Origin: Marinobacterium_E sp035458585
GTDB taxonomy: Bacteria > Pseudomonadota > Gammaproteobacteria > Pseudomonadales > Balneatricaceae
Reading direction: 5' to 3'
NCBI GenBank assembly: GCA_035458585.1
Contig: DATHZN010000044.1
Coordinates: forward strand, 7,820-71,819
Length of the DNA stretch: 64,000 nt
The position numbers and the translations under genes were made by a program. The notes below the pieces were generated by a model. The model made no database searches and was not told where the DNA came from. It saw nothing but the letters and a program-made list of their open reading frames with translations. Each line of letters starts with the position of its first letter. The first letter of the stretch is position 1. This document shows, piece by piece, positions 25,265-34,081 of this stretch.

Positions 25265-26297
25265 GAAGATGTTCACTACTCTCACGCTCCTGTTACTCAT
25301 TGGTGCTGCCGTGGCCTACTGGGGGTATCAGCGAGTACTGGCGCTTCCAGAGCAGTCTCTAGGAGTGAATGAACCTTCAGTGCTTGAGGTGCCTCGTGGT
25401 ACCAGTGCTTATCAGCTAGCACTCATCCTAGAGCAGCGAGGCTGGATTGATGATTCGCGTTGGTTGCGCGCACTGTTTAAACTGCGCCCCGAACTCACTG
25501 CTTTGAAGGCCGGTGAGTATCAGGTGATGGCAGAGGATCGTCTAATTGATCTGTTAGAGCGCATCAACCGAGGTGAAGCCATTCAGTATCGCGTTACGCT
25601 AATTGAGGGTAGCACCGTACCCGAAATGCTGCGATCGCTGCGTCAGACTGATGTGCTCAAGTCCGAGTTACAGGCTCAGAGTGCGGTGGAGTTGGCTGCT
25701 GAATTAGAGTTGGCGCACAGCTCGGCTGAGGGTCTTTTCCTCGCCGAAACCTATCAGTTCGAGCGCGGTATGAGTGATCGAGATTTGCTGTTACGAGCGC
25801 ATCAAATGTTACTCGATGTGCTCGACAAACATTGGCAGTCGCGTGACCCTGATTTACCTCTCAAAAGCCCTTACGAAGCCTTGACGCTCGCCTCAATCAT
25901 TGAGAAAGAGACTGGTCTGAGTAGCGAGCGCCCCGATATTGCCGGTGTGTTTATCCGTCGTCTCAACCTTGGCATGCGGCTGCAGACGGATCCAACCGTG
26001 ATCTATGGTATGGGCGAGCGTTACAACGGAAACCTGACCCGCAAGGACTTGCGCGAAAAGACCGATTTCAATACCTACGTTATTAAAGGCTTACCTCCCA
26101 CACCCATTGCAACTGTTGGTGAAGAGGCGATACTCGCAGCGCTTAATCCGGCCGATGGAACTGCACTCTTCTTCGTTGCAAAAGGGGATGGATCGCATCA
26201 GTTTTCTGATACTCTTGAAGCGCACAATCGCGCAGTGCGCGAATATCAGTTGAAACGGCGGCAGGACTACCGTTCATCACCAGAGGCGAAAAAATGA
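25257..26297 (+). CDS. mltG: Endolytic murein transglycosylase MltG
   Basis: A 346-residue inner-membrane protein of the YceG family. One N-terminal membrane segment (about residues 5-23) anchors a periplasmic part with a LysM-like region and the catalytic domain. The catalytic Glu lies in LASIIEKETGLSSERP (near residue 218), followed by RRLNLGMRLQTDPTVIYG. It cuts new glycan strands and sets their length. Overlaps are 8 bp with pabC and an ATGA with tmk, so the three genes are one coupled unit. Confidence 0.97.
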   Translation: MIKKMFTTLTLLLLIGAAVAYWGYQRVLALPEQSLGVNEPSVLEVPRGTSAYQLALILEQRGWIDDSRWLRALFKLRPELTALKAGEYQVMAEDRLIDLLERINRGEAIQYRVTLIEGSTVPEMLRSLRQTDVLKSELQAQSAVELAAELELAHSSAEGLFLAETYQFERGMSDRDLLLRAHQMLLDVLDKHWQSRDPDLPLKSPYEALTLASIIEKETGLSSERPDIAGVFIRRLNLGMRLQTDPTVIYGMGERYNGNLTRKDLREKTDFNTYVIKGLPPTPIATVGEEAILAALNPADGTALFFVAKGDGSHQFSDTLEAHNRAVREYQLKRRQDYRSSPEAKK

Positions 26298-26920
26298 GAG
26301 GCAAACTGATTACCCTTGAGGGTGGTGAGGGGGTTGGAAAATCAACCAATTTAGCTTTCATTCAGCACACCCTGGAGTCGGCCGGTATCGAGTTACTCGT
26401 CACGCGTGAACCGGGTGGCACTGAATTAGCCGAGAAAATACGGACACTGTTATTGGCTCCCAGTGAAGAGCCTGTCGCTGAGTTAACTGAACTGCTGCTG
26501 GTTTTTGCCGCCCGCGCTCAGCATGTTGAACAACGTATCAGGCCAGCGCTTGAACGGGGTGTTTGGGTTCTTTGTGACCGTTTTATTGACGCTACCTACG
26601 CCTATCAGGGTGGCGGAAGAGCGATGAGTCTTGAGGTGATTGCGCAACTTGAGCAGATGGTGCTGACTGATATGAAACCCGATATGACGCTGCTGCTTGA
26701 TCTGCCGGTAGAGTTGGGTATGGCCAGAGCACGCGCGCGCGCAGATTTAGATCGATTTGAACAGGAACAGATGGGATTTTTTGAGGCTGTTCGCGCCACC
26801 TATCTTGCCAGAGCAGCTGCCGAGCCGGCGCGTGTCGCAGTGATTGATGCTGCACCGGCCTTGGATGCGGTCCAACTCCAGATAAAGAGGGCTTTGGGGC
26901 GCTTAGGGGTGAAACTCTGA
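26294..26920 (+). CDS. tmk: Thymidylate kinase
   Basis: A 208-residue kinase that converts dTMP to dTDP. The P-loop is LEGGEGVGKST, the TMP-binding REPGGTELAEKIR follows, and DRFIDATYAYQGGGR carries the DR motif and the substrate contacts. The lid region is ARARADLDRFEQE. The gene overlaps mltG by 4 bp and shares one base with the start of holB. Confidence 0.98.
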   Translation: MRGKLITLEGGEGVGKSTNLAFIQHTLESAGIELLVTREPGGTELAEKIRTLLLAPSEEPVAELTELLLVFAARAQHVEQRIRPALERGVWVLCDRFIDATYAYQGGGRAMSLEVIAQLEQMVLTDMKPDMTLLLDLPVELGMARARARADLDRFEQEQMGFFEAVRATYLARAAAEPARVAVIDAAPALDAVQLQIKRALGRLGVKL

Positions 26921-27909
26921 TGGACCTGCTCCCCTGGCATCAACCCCTTTGGCAGCGTTTACACAAACAGCGTGACGAGGGTCGTCTGCCTCACGCTATG
27001 CTGTTCGCAGGGGCCAAGGGCATTGGCAAGCTAAGTTTTGCAGAAGCGCTCGGCACAACGCTACTGTGCAATCATCCATTGGCCGGCGAGGCGTGCGGTC
27101 AGTGTAAATCCTGTGATCTGGTGAAGGGCGGTAGTCATCCGGATCTGTTGCGTCTGACTCCGGACGAAGTCGGTAAGGTCATTAAGGTCGATCAGGTGCG
27201 CGAGGTGATTGACCGTCTGCACGGAACAGCACAGCAGGGCGGTTATCGTGTTTTGATTGTACATCCGGCCGAAGAGATGAACCTTGCGTCCGCTAATGCG
27301 CTCCTCAAAACGCTGGAGGAGCCGGGTGATGCAACGCTCATTATTCTGGTGGTCGATCAGCTAGGAAAGGTGATGCCGACAATCAGGAGCCGCTGTCAGC
27401 GTATCGATTTTGCATCACCGGCAACGGCCGAGGCTGTTCGCTGGCTCGCGGATGAGACAGAGATAAGTGAAGAGGAGGCGGGAAAATTTCTCGCCCTTGC
27501 TCAGGGCGCTCCGCTTCTCGCCCGTGACTGGAAGTTATCCGGAGTTAAAGATCTGCGGGCAAAGTTTTTGAGTGGTTTAGCAGATCTCTTGAAGAACCGA
27601 GTGAGTCCGCTTGCACTGGCTGAGCAACTGCAGAAAGAGGATCTCGGTTTAATGCTCACCTGGTGGGGCACGCTGATGAGTGATATTGCGCATATGCAGC
27701 TCGCTGGCGCTCAGGGGCCGACGACTAACCTGGATATGGCAAAATTAGTCAGTGCTTTAGCGAAACGTGTAGAATCTAGTGCTATCTTTAAGCTTAACGA
27801 TGAGATACATCATGAGCGCTCAGCGCTGCTCTATCATCAGAACCCCAATAAACAGTTGCTCCTAGAGAAGTTGTTTATGGACTGGAAGAGTTTGACTCAA
27901 GCGGAATAA
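26920..27909 (+). CDS. holB: DNA polymerase III delta' subunit
   Basis: A 329-residue clamp-loader subunit. The N-terminal AAA+ domain has GAKGIGKLSFAEAL in the P-loop position, lacking the Ser/Thr after the lysine, consistent with delta' not hydrolysing ATP. The zinc module has four cysteines (CNHPLAGEACGQCKSC), and NALLKTLEEPG is the conserved delta' helix. Interactions are with HolA, DnaX and the sliding clamp during replication. It sits between tmk and pilZ, the normal order. Confidence 0.96.
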   Translation: MDLLPWHQPLWQRLHKQRDEGRLPHAMLFAGAKGIGKLSFAEALGTTLLCNHPLAGEACGQCKSCDLVKGGSHPDLLRLTPDEVGKVIKVDQVREVIDRLHGTAQQGGYRVLIVHPAEEMNLASANALLKTLEEPGDATLIILVVDQLGKVMPTIRSRCQRIDFASPATAEAVRWLADETEISEEEAGKFLALAQGAPLLARDWKLSGVKDLRAKFLSGLADLLKNRVSPLALAEQLQKEDLGLMLTWWGTLMSDIAHMQLAGAQGPTTNLDMAKLVSALAKRVESSAIFKLNDEIHHERSALLYHQNPNKQLLLEKLFMDWKSLTQAE

Positions 27910-27912
27910 CGT

Positions 27913-28263
27913 ATGGCCATTATGCCAAGGATCAGTCACGGGATACTCTCGTTGACTGTCAGTAGTAAGGAGGACCTCTACCGCGCGTTCATGCCGTTTA
28001 TTGGCAGCGGTGGACTGTTTATCCCGACAACGCGCTCCTACCAGCTGGGTGAGGAGGTGTTTATGCTACTGACGTTGATGGACGAGCCGGATAAGATTCC
28101 AGTGGCGGGCAAGGTGGTCTGGGTAACGCCTAAGGGCGCCCAGGGCGGTAAAACGCCTGGTATAGGGATCCAGCTCTCCAATGATGACGCCGCACTCGTC
28201 GGTAAAATTGAAACCTATCTGGCCGGTGCATTGAGTTCTGGTCGTCGAACCAACACACTCTGA
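27913..28263 (+). CDS. pilZ: Type IV pilus PilZ-type protein
   Basis: This encodes a 116-residue PilZ domain with no N-terminal RxxxR motif and with the second signature altered to GSGGLFIPTTRSYQLG. That is the pattern of the Pseudomonas PilZ protein, which does not bind c-di-GMP itself and works with FimX and PilB in pilus assembly. It is 3 bp after holB and 9 bp before tatD, matching the conserved holB-pilZ-tatD order, which supports the orthology. Confidence 0.92.
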   Translation: MAIMPRISHGILSLTVSSKEDLYRAFMPFIGSGGLFIPTTRSYQLGEEVFMLLTLMDEPDKIPVAGKVVWVTPKGAQGGKTPGIGIQLSNDDAALVGKIETYLAGALSSGRRTNTL

Positions 28264-28272
28264 TCTCCATTT

Positions 28273-29052
28273 ATGTATATCGACTCTCACTGTCATCTTG
28301 ACAGGCTTGACCTATCTAAACACGAAAACTCACTAACAAACCTTTTGAATGATGCCCGTCAACGGGGCGTGCACAAGATGCTTTGCGTTGGTATTGATCT
28401 TAACCTCTATCCGGAAATGGTTGAGGCGATTGATGGTCAGCAGGATGTCTACGCTTCGGTTGGCATTCACCCCTGCCATGTTGTCGAAAGCCCTTGGGAT
28501 GAGCAGCGCATTCGTCAAGCAGTCACCGAGAACAGCCGCGTAGTGGCGCTCGGGGAGACAGGACTGGATTTTTACTACACGGCCGAAACGAAAGAGCAAC
28601 AGGTTGATAGCTTTGCCAACCACCTCAAGCTTGGTGCTGAGCTCGATATGCCCGTTATCATTCATACGCGGGATGCGCGTGAAGAGACGTTGCAGGTGAT
28701 GGCGCAGTTCGCGAGTCCACAGAGTGCTGGCGTGATGCACTGTTTTACTGAGACACATGAGATGGCGATGCGCTCGATTGAGATGGGATTTATGGTCTCA
28801 TTCTCAGGCATTATTACTTTCAAAAACGCCGCAGACCTTCGTGAAGTGGTGAAGGCGGTGCCGATGGAAAGCCTTCTTATCGAGACTGACTCTCCCTATC
28901 TTGCGCCAATACCTTATAGGGGTAAACCCAATCAACCAGGTTACGTGGCTGAGGTTGCGGCCTGTGTTGCAGAGCTCAAGGGTATATCAGTGGAAGAGGT
29001 CGCCGAGCGTACGGCCGACAACTTTCATCGCCTGTTCAAACGCGCTCAGTAG
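28273..29052 (+). CDS. tatD: TatD-family metal-dependent DNase
   Basis: A 259-residue TatD nuclease with an amidohydrolase-type barrel. Metal ligands are visible as DSHCHLDRLDL at the N-terminus, GETGLDFYY, the His in VIIHTRDA, MHCFTETHE and the final Asp in ETDSPYLAP. In the pilZ-tatD position it corresponds to the YcfH paralogue. Members show 3'-5' exonuclease activity and may take part in DNA repair. It is the last gene of the fab-to-tatD run. Confidence 0.93.
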   Translation: MYIDSHCHLDRLDLSKHENSLTNLLNDARQRGVHKMLCVGIDLNLYPEMVEAIDGQQDVYASVGIHPCHVVESPWDEQRIRQAVTENSRVVALGETGLDFYYTAETKEQQVDSFANHLKLGAELDMPVIIHTRDAREETLQVMAQFASPQSAGVMHCFTETHEMAMRSIEMGFMVSFSGIITFKNAADLREVVKAVPMESLLIETDSPYLAPIPYRGKPNQPGYVAEVAACVAELKGISVEEVAERTADNFHRLFKRAQ

Positions 29053-29270
29053 TTAGCCTGGCAGACTAACAGCAGTGAAGCTTGTCTGCCCCCTCATACC
29101 TTAGGTTAGAGTAGGCCACAACTTGACCCTCAATTTGGGGGCATGCTCGTTTGAATGATTCCACCTGTTTGCACGACATAGCCGAGTGTTGGCAGTGGAT
29201 TTTTGGCACAGGGGGCGTAGTTCCATACTCTTAGAGGTGTTGCAAGTTGAACGGGTTCAATATACGATCA

Positions 29271-29293
29271 GCTATATCGTTATAACATATAGC
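29271..29293. promoter_or_regulatory. Nested palindrome in the tatD-aminotransferase gap
   Basis: GCTATAT (29271-29277) and ATATAGC (29287-29293) form an inverted repeat around a nine-base centre that contains a second perfect palindrome, GTTATAAC (29279-29286). This may be an operator or the 5' hairpin of the proposed small RNA. It is AT-rich, so chance is not excluded. Confidence 0.35.
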
Positions 29294-29402
29294 GATTAGT
29301 TTTCTAGCGAGCATAGGGCTGCCGTGAGACTTTCACTGCACCTTACCAGTGTTGTTCTCCCCGCAAGGGGCTTTTAGGGCGATCGTTGATCGCCCTTTTT
29401 TA
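29275..29402 (+). ncRNA. Candidate small RNA between tatD and the aminotransferase gene
   Basis: The 509-bp convergent gap has no credible ORF. A possible promoter (TTGCAA 29240-29245, 17-bp spacer, TACGAT 29263-29268) precedes about 125 nt with a nested palindrome, a CACTG/CAGTG hairpin, a CCCC-GCAA-GGGG hairpin (29359-29370) and a strong terminator. That terminator is 325 nt beyond the tatD stop, which is far for a simple 3' end. The sequence matches no sRNA family that I recognise, so this is a layout-based proposal. Confidence 0.33.
29377..29402 (+). terminator. Intrinsic terminator in the tatD downstream gap
   Basis: GGGCGATC-GTT-GATCGCCC followed by TTTTTTTA gives an 8-bp GC-rich stem and a full U tract on the plus strand. 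Confidence 0.9.
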
Positions 29403-29561
29403 TCGATAAGACTTATAAATCGACAGCACTGATTGGGTTCAGGCACATATTAGGGGTCGGTACCCTGATCTTGATAACCAGCGCATCTGAGGCTGTGACC
29501 CGTTTCAATCGAATGAGGGTTTCGGTTTGTGGCCACTGCTATTGGTCCGCTGCCTAAACAT

Positions 29562-30899
29562 TTATCCGTAAAGCGTCTCCAGAGAATCGCGCACTGTTGC
29601 GACAATCTGATCAATCTCTGCTGACTCGATCTTAAATGGCAGTCCGAACTGCAGTGTATCGCCGCCCCAGCGAACGTAAAGCCCACGCTTCCAGCATTCA
29701 ATCGCCACTTCAAACGGGCGTAGCGTCGCGTCTCCCGCTTTAGCCTCCAGAGTAATACCGGCAGCGAAACCAAAGTTACGTATGTCTACAATATGAGGAG
29801 CACCTTTGAGACTGTGAATCTTGGTCTCAAACTCGTGTGCTTTGGCGGCCACTCGTTCGATCAGTTGTTCAGACTCTAGGATATCCAGTGTCGCCATTGC
29901 CGCAGCACAGGCGACGGGGTGACCAGAGTAGGTGAAACCATGGGGTAGTTCGACACTGTGTGGCGCTCCCCCTTTCGCCATGAAAGCGTCATAGATCTCC
30001 TGACCCAAGAGCACCCCGCCAAGTGGAACGGCACCGTTGGTGACCTGTTTGGCGAAGGTAAGCATATCGGGTATGACACCGAATGCATCGGCACCCCAGC
30101 GTGCTCCCGAGCGGCCGAGTCCGGTTATGACCTCATCAAAAATCAATAGTATCTGGTGTTTGTCACAAATTGCGCGCAGCCGCTGCAGATAGCCTTTGGG
30201 TGGTACGATGACACCTGCAGAGCCTGAGAAGGGCTCGACAATAACGGCAGCGACGTTGGAGGCATCATGCAGGCCTAGCAGTTGCTCTAGCTCGTCAGCC
30301 AGGTCAGCACCCTCTTCGGGCATGCCTTTAGAAAAGGCCATATCCTTTCGCCAGGTATGGCTCAACAGGTCAGTCTCGATACCCTGGCCCCAAAGCTTAC
30401 GATTAGCAGGGATGCCGCCAAAACTGATGCCGCCCCAGCTCGCACCGTGATACCCCTTCTGTCGCGCCAATATCTTCGTTTTGGACGCCTGGCCGCACTG
30501 TCTCCAGTAGGCTCGAGCTATTTTGGTCGCTGTGTCGACTGCTTCGGAGCCTGAGTTGGTGAAACAGACTCGATTGAGCCCCTTGGGCGCAAGTTGAGTC
30601 ATGCGTTCGGCAAGTTGGAATGCGAGTGGGTGACCAAACTGAAAGCCGGGTGCGTAGTCCAACTGGTTTAGCTGGCGGTAGACGGCGTCAGCAATCTCTG
30701 GTCTGCTATGACCAGCACCGCAGGTCCACAGGCCTGACAGACTATCCAGTATCTGCCTGCCCTGAGCATCAATTAGATAACTGTCCTTGGCGGCTGTGAT
30801 AATGCGGGGATCCGCCTTAAATTGACGATTACCGGTGTAGGGCATCCAGTAACTGTCGAGTTGCTGTTGCGTCAGACCGGCCAATTCCGCTTGGTTCAT
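29562..30899 (-). CDS. Omega-amino acid:pyruvate aminotransferase (class III)
   Basis: A 445-residue class III PLP aminotransferase. Signature parts are WMPYTGNRQFKADPRII at the start, NSGSEAVDTATKIAR, GYHGASWGGISFGG, IFDEVITGLGRSGARWGAD and the PLP lysine in TFAKQVTNGAVPLGG (near residue 280). The N-terminal MPYT-NRQFK and LSGLWTCGAGHSR match the beta-alanine:pyruvate transaminase branch, which uses beta-alanine, taurine-like or other omega-amines as donors. The amine donor cannot be fixed from sequence. It is a single gene with no linked oxidative partner in this window. Confidence 0.88.
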   Translation of the reverse strand: MNQAELAGLTQQQLDSYWMPYTGNRQFKADPRIITAAKDSYLIDAQGRQILDSLSGLWTCGAGHSRPEIADAVYRQLNQLDYAPGFQFGHPLAFQLAERMTQLAPKGLNRVCFTNSGSEAVDTATKIARAYWRQCGQASKTKILARQKGYHGASWGGISFGGIPANRKLWGQGIETDLLSHTWRKDMAFSKGMPEEGADLADELEQLLGLHDASNVAAVIVEPFSGSAGVIVPPKGYLQRLRAICDKHQILLIFDEVITGLGRSGARWGADAFGVIPDMLTFAKQVTNGAVPLGGVLLGQEIYDAFMAKGGAPHSVELPHGFTYSGHPVACAAAMATLDILESEQLIERVAAKAHEFETKIHSLKGAPHIVDIRNFGFAAGITLEAKAGDATLRPFEVAIECWKRGLYVRWGGDTLQFGLPFKIESAEIDQIVATVRDSLETLYG

Positions 30900-31012
30900 G
30901 ATGGAGTCTCAAACTGCCTATATAGGCGGTCTAGAGTAGAATAAAACGCGGTAGGAGGCGAGTAGGAGGCGAGCGCGCTGCCAACGGCCAAGCAGCGCCA
31001 TCTCAGTCTTAG

Positions 31013-31558
31013 CTAGTCGTCGAGGTCCGGGGTGATACTGACTAGCATTTTTCCAAGGTCTAGAAGGATGATAAGGACCTTGTTGTAATAGCAGACTCCC
31101 TGAACGAACCGGCGGGTCGACTCATCGTTAACGGCGCTAGGTGCTCTATCTACCTCGTTCTGCGGCAGGTTGATGACTTCGTCTACCGAGTCAACGACGA
31201 GGCCAATCACCTCATGCTCGTTCAGTTCGACCACGATCACTCGCGTCGCATCGTCTGCTTCAACTCGCGACAGGTGGAAGAGCGTCCGGGTGTCGATCAC
31301 TGTCACCACGTTACCACGCAGATTCAGAATCCCAAGGATCGAGTGGTCTGAGCCGGGCACCGGTGTGATATCGCTGTAGCGCAACACCTCTTTGACCCGC
31401 ATCACATCTATGCCATAGCGCTCGTTGTCCACCCGAAAGGTAGCCCACTGATGATAGATGACTTCCTCTTGCTGTGACTTGCGTTTGCGCTCATCCTCGT
31501 GACGCTGATGAACCGCCTGCATCATGCGCAGTTGTTCCGCAGCCGCTTCCAATCCCAT
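31013..31558 (-). CDS. CheW-like chemotaxis coupling protein
   Basis: A protein of about 181 residues with an N-terminal charged helix (LRMMQAVHQRHEDERKRKSQ), probably coiled coil, followed by one CheW domain from about residue 40: YGIDVMRVKEVLRYSDITPVPG, ILGILNLRGNVVTVIDTR and LVVDSVDEVINLP. CheW domains couple chemoreceptors to the CheA kinase at the inner membrane. No other chemotaxis gene is close, so this is an orphan or auxiliary coupling protein. The first in-frame start (TTG 31579) is weaker than ATG 31558, which has GAGGG upstream. Confidence 0.9.
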   Translation of the reverse strand: MGLEAAAEQLRMMQAVHQRHEDERKRKSQQEEVIYHQWATFRVDNERYGIDVMRVKEVLRYSDITPVPGSDHSILGILNLRGNVVTVIDTRTLFHLSRVEADDATRVIVVELNEHEVIGLVVDSVDEVINLPQNEVDRAPSAVNDESTRRFVQGVCYYNKVLIILLDLGKMLVSITPDLDD

Positions 31559-31659
31559 ATATGAACCCTCATTAACCAACAGTACGCCAAACTCAGGGCA
31601 GTTAGATTAGACCTAGTATAGAACCGAATTTCGGATTGCGCCTGTTCGAAAGAGTGCTA

Positions 31660-32010
31660 TTAAAGACAGTTATCGGGTTTGGGCAGGCCAGCAATTCGCG
31701 CAAGCCGCTTCGGAGGGCTACCTGTTCTCTCATTCGCGGGAAGCAATTGCATCAGATAGATGCTGCGTGCCTTCTCTTTACCCAGATGCAAACCAATGTA
31801 TTTAACAAGCGGGCGCATCGCCGGTGAGTGATCAAATTCCGCGTAAAACCGGCGAACAAGCTCGATTAACTCCCAATGAGCATCGCTCAGTTCCAGTGAC
31901 TCCTCCTGTGCCAAAGCCTCTGCAACGGCCTTGCTCCAATCTGTCAAGTTCGCCAGATAACCCTCTGGGTCTAGCGGCACGGGTTGCCCACCCACCCTTA
32001 GATAGGCCAT
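31660..32010 (-). CDS. tusE: TusE sulfurtransferase (DsrC family)
   Basis: A protein of about 116 residues of the DsrC/TusE family. The conserved DPEGYLANLTDW near the N-terminus and the ending ARIAGLPKPDNCL, with the essential penultimate cysteine, are visible. There is no second upstream Cys, so it is the TusE type rather than dissimilatory DsrC. TusE takes sulfur from TusBCD and hands it to MnmA for 2-thiouridine in tRNA. The ATG at 32010 overlaps the tusB stop in TGATG; the TTG at 32019 is less likely. Confidence 0.95.
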   Translation of the reverse strand: MAYLRVGGQPVPLDPEGYLANLTDWSKAVAEALAQEESLELSDAHWELIELVRRFYAEFDHSPAMRPLVKYIGLHLGKEKARSIYLMQLLPANERTGSPPKRLARIAGLPKPDNCL

Positions 32011-32294
32011 CAGCACCAACTTACGGAGCGACTATGCACGACGGTGAGATCGACAAACCCATCATCATCAACCGATTGACCTCTTGGCTCTTTCAAACCG
32101 CGCGCCTCTAGATCGGCCGTCAAAACATAGAGGTCTACGCCCGATAGTTTTTCGGTGAAGTGTGCCGTGGACCAATAGACGCCGTCTTCAATTAGCAAGA
32201 GTGCGTCGCCCGATGTCATCGCGTCAAGACAATGCTGAAGAAGTTCGGTTTGATTGGGACCGCGATTCAGAATATGTAGGGTTGTATCAGACAT
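32010..32294 (-). CDS. tusB: Sulfur relay protein TusB
   Basis: A 94-residue DsrH-family protein that forms the TusBCD heterohexamer with its two upstream neighbours. The start MSDTTLHILNRGPNQTELLQ is typical, and the order tusD-tusC-tusB-tusE is complete. It overlaps tusC by 8 bp and tusE by one base. The identity rests mostly on position and the DsrH-like start, since this subunit is poorly conserved. Confidence 0.92.
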   Translation of the reverse strand: MSDTTLHILNRGPNQTELLQHCLDAMTSGDALLLIEDGVYWSTAHFTEKLSGVDLYVLTADLEARGLKEPRGQSVDDDGFVDLTVVHSRSVSWC

Positions 32295-32643
32295 TGATCA
32301 CCATCTCATACGTGCGAATTAGTGCGCTTATTTGTCTGGTATCCAGAGACGTTACTGCCAAAGACAAACTGTCTAGAGTCAAACCGCGTTGTGCAAGACT
32401 GCGCTGGCAAACGAAGATTTTATCTACATCGTAGAGTGGCAGCGACTGCTGCATCGCCGAGAGGTTCTTCTGCGCAATGGTCTCAGGCTGGTGCTCGGGT
32501 AGCAGCTGGTAGCAGGCGTCGTCCAATAGCAGGAGAGCGACTGGCTGGTCAAAAAGAGCACAAGCGAGCGCCAGCTCTGTCGCTTCCCGTGCTGCAGCAC
32601 TACCATAGGGAGATTGTCGGCTGATAATTAAAAATCGCTTCAT
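32287..32643 (-). CDS. tusC: Sulfur relay protein TusC
   Basis: A 118-residue DsrF/DsrE-fold protein. SRQSPYGSAAAREATELAL at the N-terminus and FDQPVALLLLDDACYQLL are the family pattern. It is a structural partner in the TusBCD complex and has the usual FVCQRSLAQRGL segment late in the protein. Overlaps with tusD and tusB mark it as part of one coupled operon. Confidence 0.94.
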   Translation of the reverse strand: MKRFLIISRQSPYGSAAAREATELALACALFDQPVALLLLDDACYQLLPEHQPETIAQKNLSAMQQSLPLYDVDKIFVCQRSLAQRGLTLDSLSLAVTSLDTRQISALIRTYEMVINV

Positions 32644-33038
32644 CCACCCCCCCCGAACGTGACCAGTCTGTCAGACTGTGTAGCGGCCGCTATTAACTGG
32701 CCAAGGCCCGATAGCTCGACGGCCTGGAGCAAGTTTTCGCCCTCGATACCGTAGCGCGCTGTCTCGTCCTGATTGACGATGCCTCTGCGAATTGCTGCTG
32801 CAATACAGACTACCGCATCCAGGCTGTTGTCGCTGACGAGGTGCTGCCACTCTTGAGGCAGGTTTGTCTCATCCTGGGGCGCAAGCGTCAGACGGTTAGC
32901 GCTGTGTACGCCGGAACGATAGAAAAAAATCCGTTCAATAGTGTGTCCTTTTTTCAACAGAGCGCGGGCAAATCGCAGGGCAGTAGCGCTACTTTGGCTG
33001 TCGATCGGTGCGGACTGGATGAGTAACGTAAATTTCAT
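32640..33038 (-). CDS. tusD: Sulfurtransferase TusD
   Basis: A 132-residue DsrE-family protein, first gene of tusDCBE. The active-site cysteine that accepts persulfide is in VVCIAAAIRRGI (near residue 80), as in E. coli TusD. The FFYRSGVHSANRL segment is the family's other conserved block. It accepts sulfur from the TusA-IscS pathway and passes it on to TusE for tRNA thiolation. No terminator separates the four genes. Confidence 0.96.
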   Translation of the reverse strand: MKFTLLIQSAPIDSQSSATALRFARALLKKGHTIERIFFYRSGVHSANRLTLAPQDETNLPQEWQHLVSDNSLDAVVCIAAAIRRGIVNQDETARYGIEGENLLQAVELSGLGQLIAAATQSDRLVTFGGGG

Positions 33039-33071
33039 AGATCAATATTATCAAAGGGTGTCATGAAACTG

Positions 33072-33101
33072 CATAAAAAATCCCCGCGCTAGGCGGGGAT
33101 T
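33072..33101 (-). terminator. Intrinsic terminator after yccA
   Basis: On the minus strand AATCCCCGC-CTAGC-GCGGGGATT is followed by TTTTT, just beyond the yccA stop. It ends the yccA transcript before tusD. Confidence 0.88.
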
Positions 33102-33120
33102 TCGAAGGCTCTTCAAAAGC

Positions 33121-33801
33121 TTAGTCGTTGTTGAATGCGCCCAACAGGCTAAGCAGGTGTACAAACAGGTTGTAGATGCTCAGGTAGAGACCCACAGTCG
33201 CCATAATGTAGTTGGTGTAGGTGCCGTTGATAATCTGGCTTGTGTCATACAGCAGGAAACCGACCATCAGCACAACCACCGCTGCTGAGAACGCCAACTG
33301 CAGTCCGGAGATATTGACGCCAAATAGAGGCAAGACGAACAGTGCCAGCATCGCTACCAGCAGTACCATGGAGCCTGCCGCTAAGAAGCCTCCCATGAAA
33401 CTAAAGTCTTTACGGCTACTCATGACGTAGGCTGTCAGACCAAAGAAGGTGAAAGCTGTCATGCCTAGAGCTGTCATAACGACCTGCCCGCCATTAGGCA
33501 CTGCGAGATAGTGGTTGATGATAGGTCCGATGCCAAACCCCATAAGACCTGTAAACAGGAAGGTCAGTGGAAGGGCGGCGGCGGTATTCTGCTTTTTGTT
33601 GATTACAAACAGCAGAACGAAGCTGACAAGTACACTGCCGAGATAGACCAAAAACGGCGGGTTGATCGCCATTGAAACACCGGCCATCAGGGTACTGAAG
33701 ACCATTGTCATCGCCAACAACGTATAGGTGTTGCGAATCATCTTGTTGGTATCGCGTGCAGATGCCTGTGTAGCAGGTGTCACGTGATTGTAGGTTGCCA
33801 T
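33121..33801 (-). CDS. yccA: Bax inhibitor-1/YccA-family membrane protein
   Basis: A 226-residue protein with seven hydrophobic segments after a polar N-terminus of about 25 residues. It belongs to the BI-1/YccA (UPF0005) family: the late motif YDTSQIINGTYTNYIMATVGLYLSIYNLFVHLL is cut here as YDTSQIING and LYLSIYNLF, both hallmark strings. E. coli YccA binds the FtsH protease and limits breakdown of membrane proteins. It lies upstream of tusDCBE, the order also found in pseudomonads, but has its own terminator. Confidence 0.93.
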   Translation of the reverse strand: MATYNHVTPATQASARDTNKMIRNTYTLLAMTMVFSTLMAGVSMAINPPFLVYLGSVLVSFVLLFVINKKQNTAAALPLTFLFTGLMGFGIGPIINHYLAVPNGGQVVMTALGMTAFTFFGLTAYVMSSRKDFSFMGGFLAAGSMVLLVAMLALFVLPLFGVNISGLQLAFSAAVVVLMVGFLLYDTSQIINGTYTNYIMATVGLYLSIYNLFVHLLSLLGAFNND

Positions 33802-34081
33802 ACTTACCTCTGAATCTTGCTTGGGTTGATGCGGTTGATTGGGTCATTGTCTCTGAACTTAGAAACAACGCCTCTCCATTCCCCTTATATTGGGCATTTG
33901 GAGCGGAATTTCAAGTTAAAACGACTGTCGCGCCTTAGTCTGACATCCACCTTAAAGCTGTGGACGATCGAAGGAGTTTAAAAGGCCGTATTTTCGAGCG
34001 AATACGGTGTAACCATCGATCGATCTGGCTACAATGTAGCGCTACTGAATAACATGAAGATAGATAAAGGATAGAGATTTA

